In this document: piece after piece, positions 61,301 through 64,000 of the stretch
How positions within the stretch are numbered: the first letter of the stretch is position 1
How the letters are laid out: each line of letters begins with the position of its first letter
Assembly: GCA_900095095.1 (NCBI GenBank)
Contig: FMBT01000391.1
Span: forward strand, 1 to 64,000
Length of the DNA: 64,000 nucleotides
Direction: 5' to 3'
From: Fragilariopsis cylindrus CCMP1102
Taxonomy: Eukaryota > Bacillariophyta > Bacillariophyceae > Bacillariales > Bacillariaceae
The notes under the pieces: model-generated
Told to the model about the DNA's origin: nothing
Database searches by the model: none
Seen by the model: only the letters and a program-made list of their open reading frames with translations
Position numbers and translations under genes: made by a program

Positions 61301-64000
61301 GTATCTACTACTCTGTTAGCTCAGAAACAATACTACTTTCAGCAGTACTCACTGGTGATGGTGCTGTATATCATACTTGGCTTCAGCACCATTCCCTTGA
61401 TCAATCAAATGATATGTTTGACAATACACCCATTGTTGCTCAGGGCAATCAACATCAGTGAAGTCCTTGTTCCTCCTGTGTGTTACTGGATCCCTCAGCT
61501 TTCTCTGAATTCCTCCTCTTAGAAGATTAAGCCCATGAAAGTTAGAAAGCGTCGTAAATTGGTCAACTGTGGTATCAACACAGTTGAACTACTTGAATCC
61601 GCACTGAAACAGCATCAATTGAATAATGTACTCCATCGTCATGGACTACCAAAATTCCATCAAATGACTGTCTCCGGATTCCATTTGATTCTGAATACAT
61701 CGGATTTTCGCGAGGGCCGTTCTTAAAGGAAGAACGAATGCCCTATCATCCGTATGATACTGGATGGATCAAAACAATCTACTCATCCACCTGTTTAGGT
61801 TGGTTCCTACTCTCTACAGGTCTGCTACCCAGGTTTACATGCTACTCACTCTACAACAATGTTTGGATAACATATTGCAAAACCCTTGCATTCATATGTG
61901 ATGCGATTGGGAATGCTATTATGACCTCTGGTGAAACGATTATGGAGATTGAATCCATTGTATTCAATAAACTCAACTACACCACACCTTTCTACAATGT
62001 GTTTCAAAAGTTTGAACACATGCTGTCTGGACTTAATATTTTCACTCATCCAGTCATTGGCATGCGCCCAAAACATATTTCCAGAAAACACAACTCCAAG
62101 AACAACAAGACCTCCTCCGGAAGCCATCTACATGTCTTCTTTGCACGCAAGCGCAGTAGGAAGAGGCGCTCTGTTATCTTAGGACCAATTCCAAACTTGG
62201 TGAATGATAACAGTTGTACTGATAGCAATCGAACCAAGGATCGAACCAATACTAATACCCAGTCTCGATCCAAGAACCAAACCAAGATCCCTATTACCCC
62301 TCCGAATACGTCGGTCATCTATCCTATAGATGATCCATCATGTCAAGATATCACATGGTATGATGCCATCTCTCCTTACTGGACTGGTGGTATGATTTGG
62401 GACGGCGCCTATGTCCTTAATCATCAGGTTGTTTCTGTTACAACTGATCCTATCTTTGTTTCTGATTTACTTCCAGCATTTGAATTGTCTGCTACAATTC
62501 AAACACCGAAAGCAAGGAGTGGGGGTAAGCATGTCGGCCCACGGACCACCATTGCTATTGATAGCGGATCTACTATTCACATCTTCAAGGATGCCTTCCT
62601 TCTGGCTGACATCCAAGCTGATGAAAACAGTTCTATTTCTGTACGCACTACAGATTCGAAGTTCCAAATCAAGGATATCGGACGTCTATGTGATGACCTT
62701 GACACTTTGCCTCTCCCATCTGATGGTTACTATTTCTACCCTAATGGAGTGGCTAACTTGCTATCACTGGCCATGCTAACTGATACCAAGCGAGTTGTTA
62801 TGGATGAGGATCAGCATATTGTCATGGCACATCAAACCGTAAAAGGGGAGAGTGCACACTTTTCTGCAATTGATTGTAGAAGAGCAGCAAAAGTCAGAGA
62901 TCTCCAAGAAGTGCTAGCATGTCCTAGTGACTTTGACCTGGCTAATGCAATTGAACATAATGTCATTGGCAACAGCCCTTTTACTAGAAGGGATGTGCGT
63001 ATCGCCAAGAAGATATTCGGACCTGATGTACCAGCAATGAAAGGAAAGACTGTCAAGAACAAGAGCATTATGCCAAGAGAAGATGACGTAACAGACGTCC
63101 CACCTTTCATCATGAAAGAATACTCCAACGTCCACCTAGCAATTGATATCATGCATATCAATGGAATCAAGTTTCTTATATCGTACTCCAAGCATATTGG
63201 TCTGATACAAACGTACTGCGTTCGAAAGAACAATCGCGATGCCATACTGGCATGCATCCTAAAGATAATACAAACATACAAAAGTAGGAGTGTATTTAAG
63301 GTTGTAACGATTGAAGCAGATGGTGCATTTGAATGCATCAAGCATGAGCTACAAGACAAGCCATACAACATCACACTATCAACGTGTGATGCAGGTAGGC
63401 ACGTTGAGACCGTCGAATGACAAATTAGATTCCTCAAAGAAAGAATCAGAGCAGTAAGACTAATGATGCCTTATAAGAAACTTCCAAAGCGTTTCACTGT
63501 TGAAATGGTCCTCCGAGTTACAATGTTAATCAACTCATTACCGAAACAGAATGGCATCCATTCCGTATTATCTCCAAGAGAAATAGTAACAGGAAAGAAG
63601 TTTAGATGCCCCACTATCAAGGTAGGGCAGTATGTTCAAGGACATACTGGGGGAACAAACAGCACTGATGAAGAGAGATCTATCGATGCCCTGTACATCG
63701 GTCGCGCTGACAATGGTAGTGGTCATGTTGTATTCAAGTTGAACACCAAGCAACCTGTATCCGTTAATCGTGTTACAATCATCCCAACGACTGATGCACT
63801 AGTCAATACTGTCACTAACATTGGAGAGCAAGAACAACAACCGGAAGGAATTGAATTTGCCGACATCAATGGAAGAGTCACGTTAGATGACTTTGCTGCT
63901 AATGTAATCAATGACGATGACAGTAATGCCTCTGATACTGATTTCAAAATGGATGAGGAATATCGAGAGGAACTTCAAAAGGAGTTGAAGCTCGAGGCGA
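61301..64000 (+). mobile_element. Ty1/copia-type LTR retrotransposon fossil, cut by the window end
   Basis: This is an old copy of a copia-superfamily element, possibly of the diatom CoDi type, lying on the plus strand and running past 64000. The visible parts are a short upstream coding piece (from about 61535), a region that includes an aspartic protease core (DSGST) near 62565, and an integrase region from about 63130 onward. The reverse transcriptase and RNase H would lie beyond the window. No LTR is recognised at the left, so the 5' boundary is approximate. The copy looks broken, with about one clear break in the part shown. Age is moderate: most of the coding sequence is still readable. 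Confidence 0.7.

Overview
The window looks like nuclear DNA of a diatom or a close photosynthetic stramenopile. It is AT-rich, with short GT-AG introns of about 130 to 250 bases. Presequences carry the A|F cleavage motif used for complex plastids (SAFAP in the fasciclin gene). Proteins are full of Ser, Thr, Asn, Asp and Gln runs encoded by trinucleotide repeats. The gene content also fits: a nitrate reductase molybdenum domain, helicase-associated repeats without a helicase, Cys-rich secreted repeats with Ser/Pro/Thr tails, and a Ty1/copia fossil. No species is claimed.

Layout. 1-6743: low-complexity DNA, a helicase-associated-domain protein, then 3 kb of repeat-bearing spacer. 6744-9766: a membrane PC-esterase (minus strand) and tandem repeats. 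9767-17158: a long non-LTR retroelement with a 1511-residue RT/RNase H protein followed by a 453-residue coiled-coil protein, its tail interrupted by a TTAA-flanked MITE. 17445-20428: a decayed membrane-protein gene and a small unknown gene. 21612-27115: three minus-strand spliced genes (plastid fasciclin, DUF1275 with EF-hands, an unknown secreted or anchored protein). 27812-33073: DPH2 and a nitrate-reductase-like Mo-domain gene that stops before the cytochrome b5 region. 34659-44219: a membrane calcineurin-like phosphoesterase with one frameshift, a four-exon prolyl oligopeptidase and a multi-pass membrane protein. 44220-48863: repeat-rich spacer with a second MITE copy, a foldback element and an FKBP pseudogene. 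48864-54848: a membrane sulfatase-like enzyme, a plastid CIA30 protein and a methyltransferase-like protein. 54849-61300: a minisatellite, a three-repeat Cys-rich secreted protein, its broken Ser/Pro-rich neighbour, three copies of a shared 3' flank, a third MITE copy and another foldback. 61301-64000: a copia retroelement fossil running off the end.

The host genes do not form an operon or an obvious pathway; several are single-copy housekeeping or organelle genes spaced by repeats. The most notable system is the mobile DNA. Three copies of a TTAA-TIR element share the 15-base terminus CAGGATTCAGGTTAT, and each carries a tRNA-like A box/B box pair 29-33 bases apart. Two copies sit in sites whose unoccupied paralogues are present in the same window, so the insertion point can be read directly. 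Exon joins were made by hand from splice consensus, frame and homology; they are models, not transcripts.
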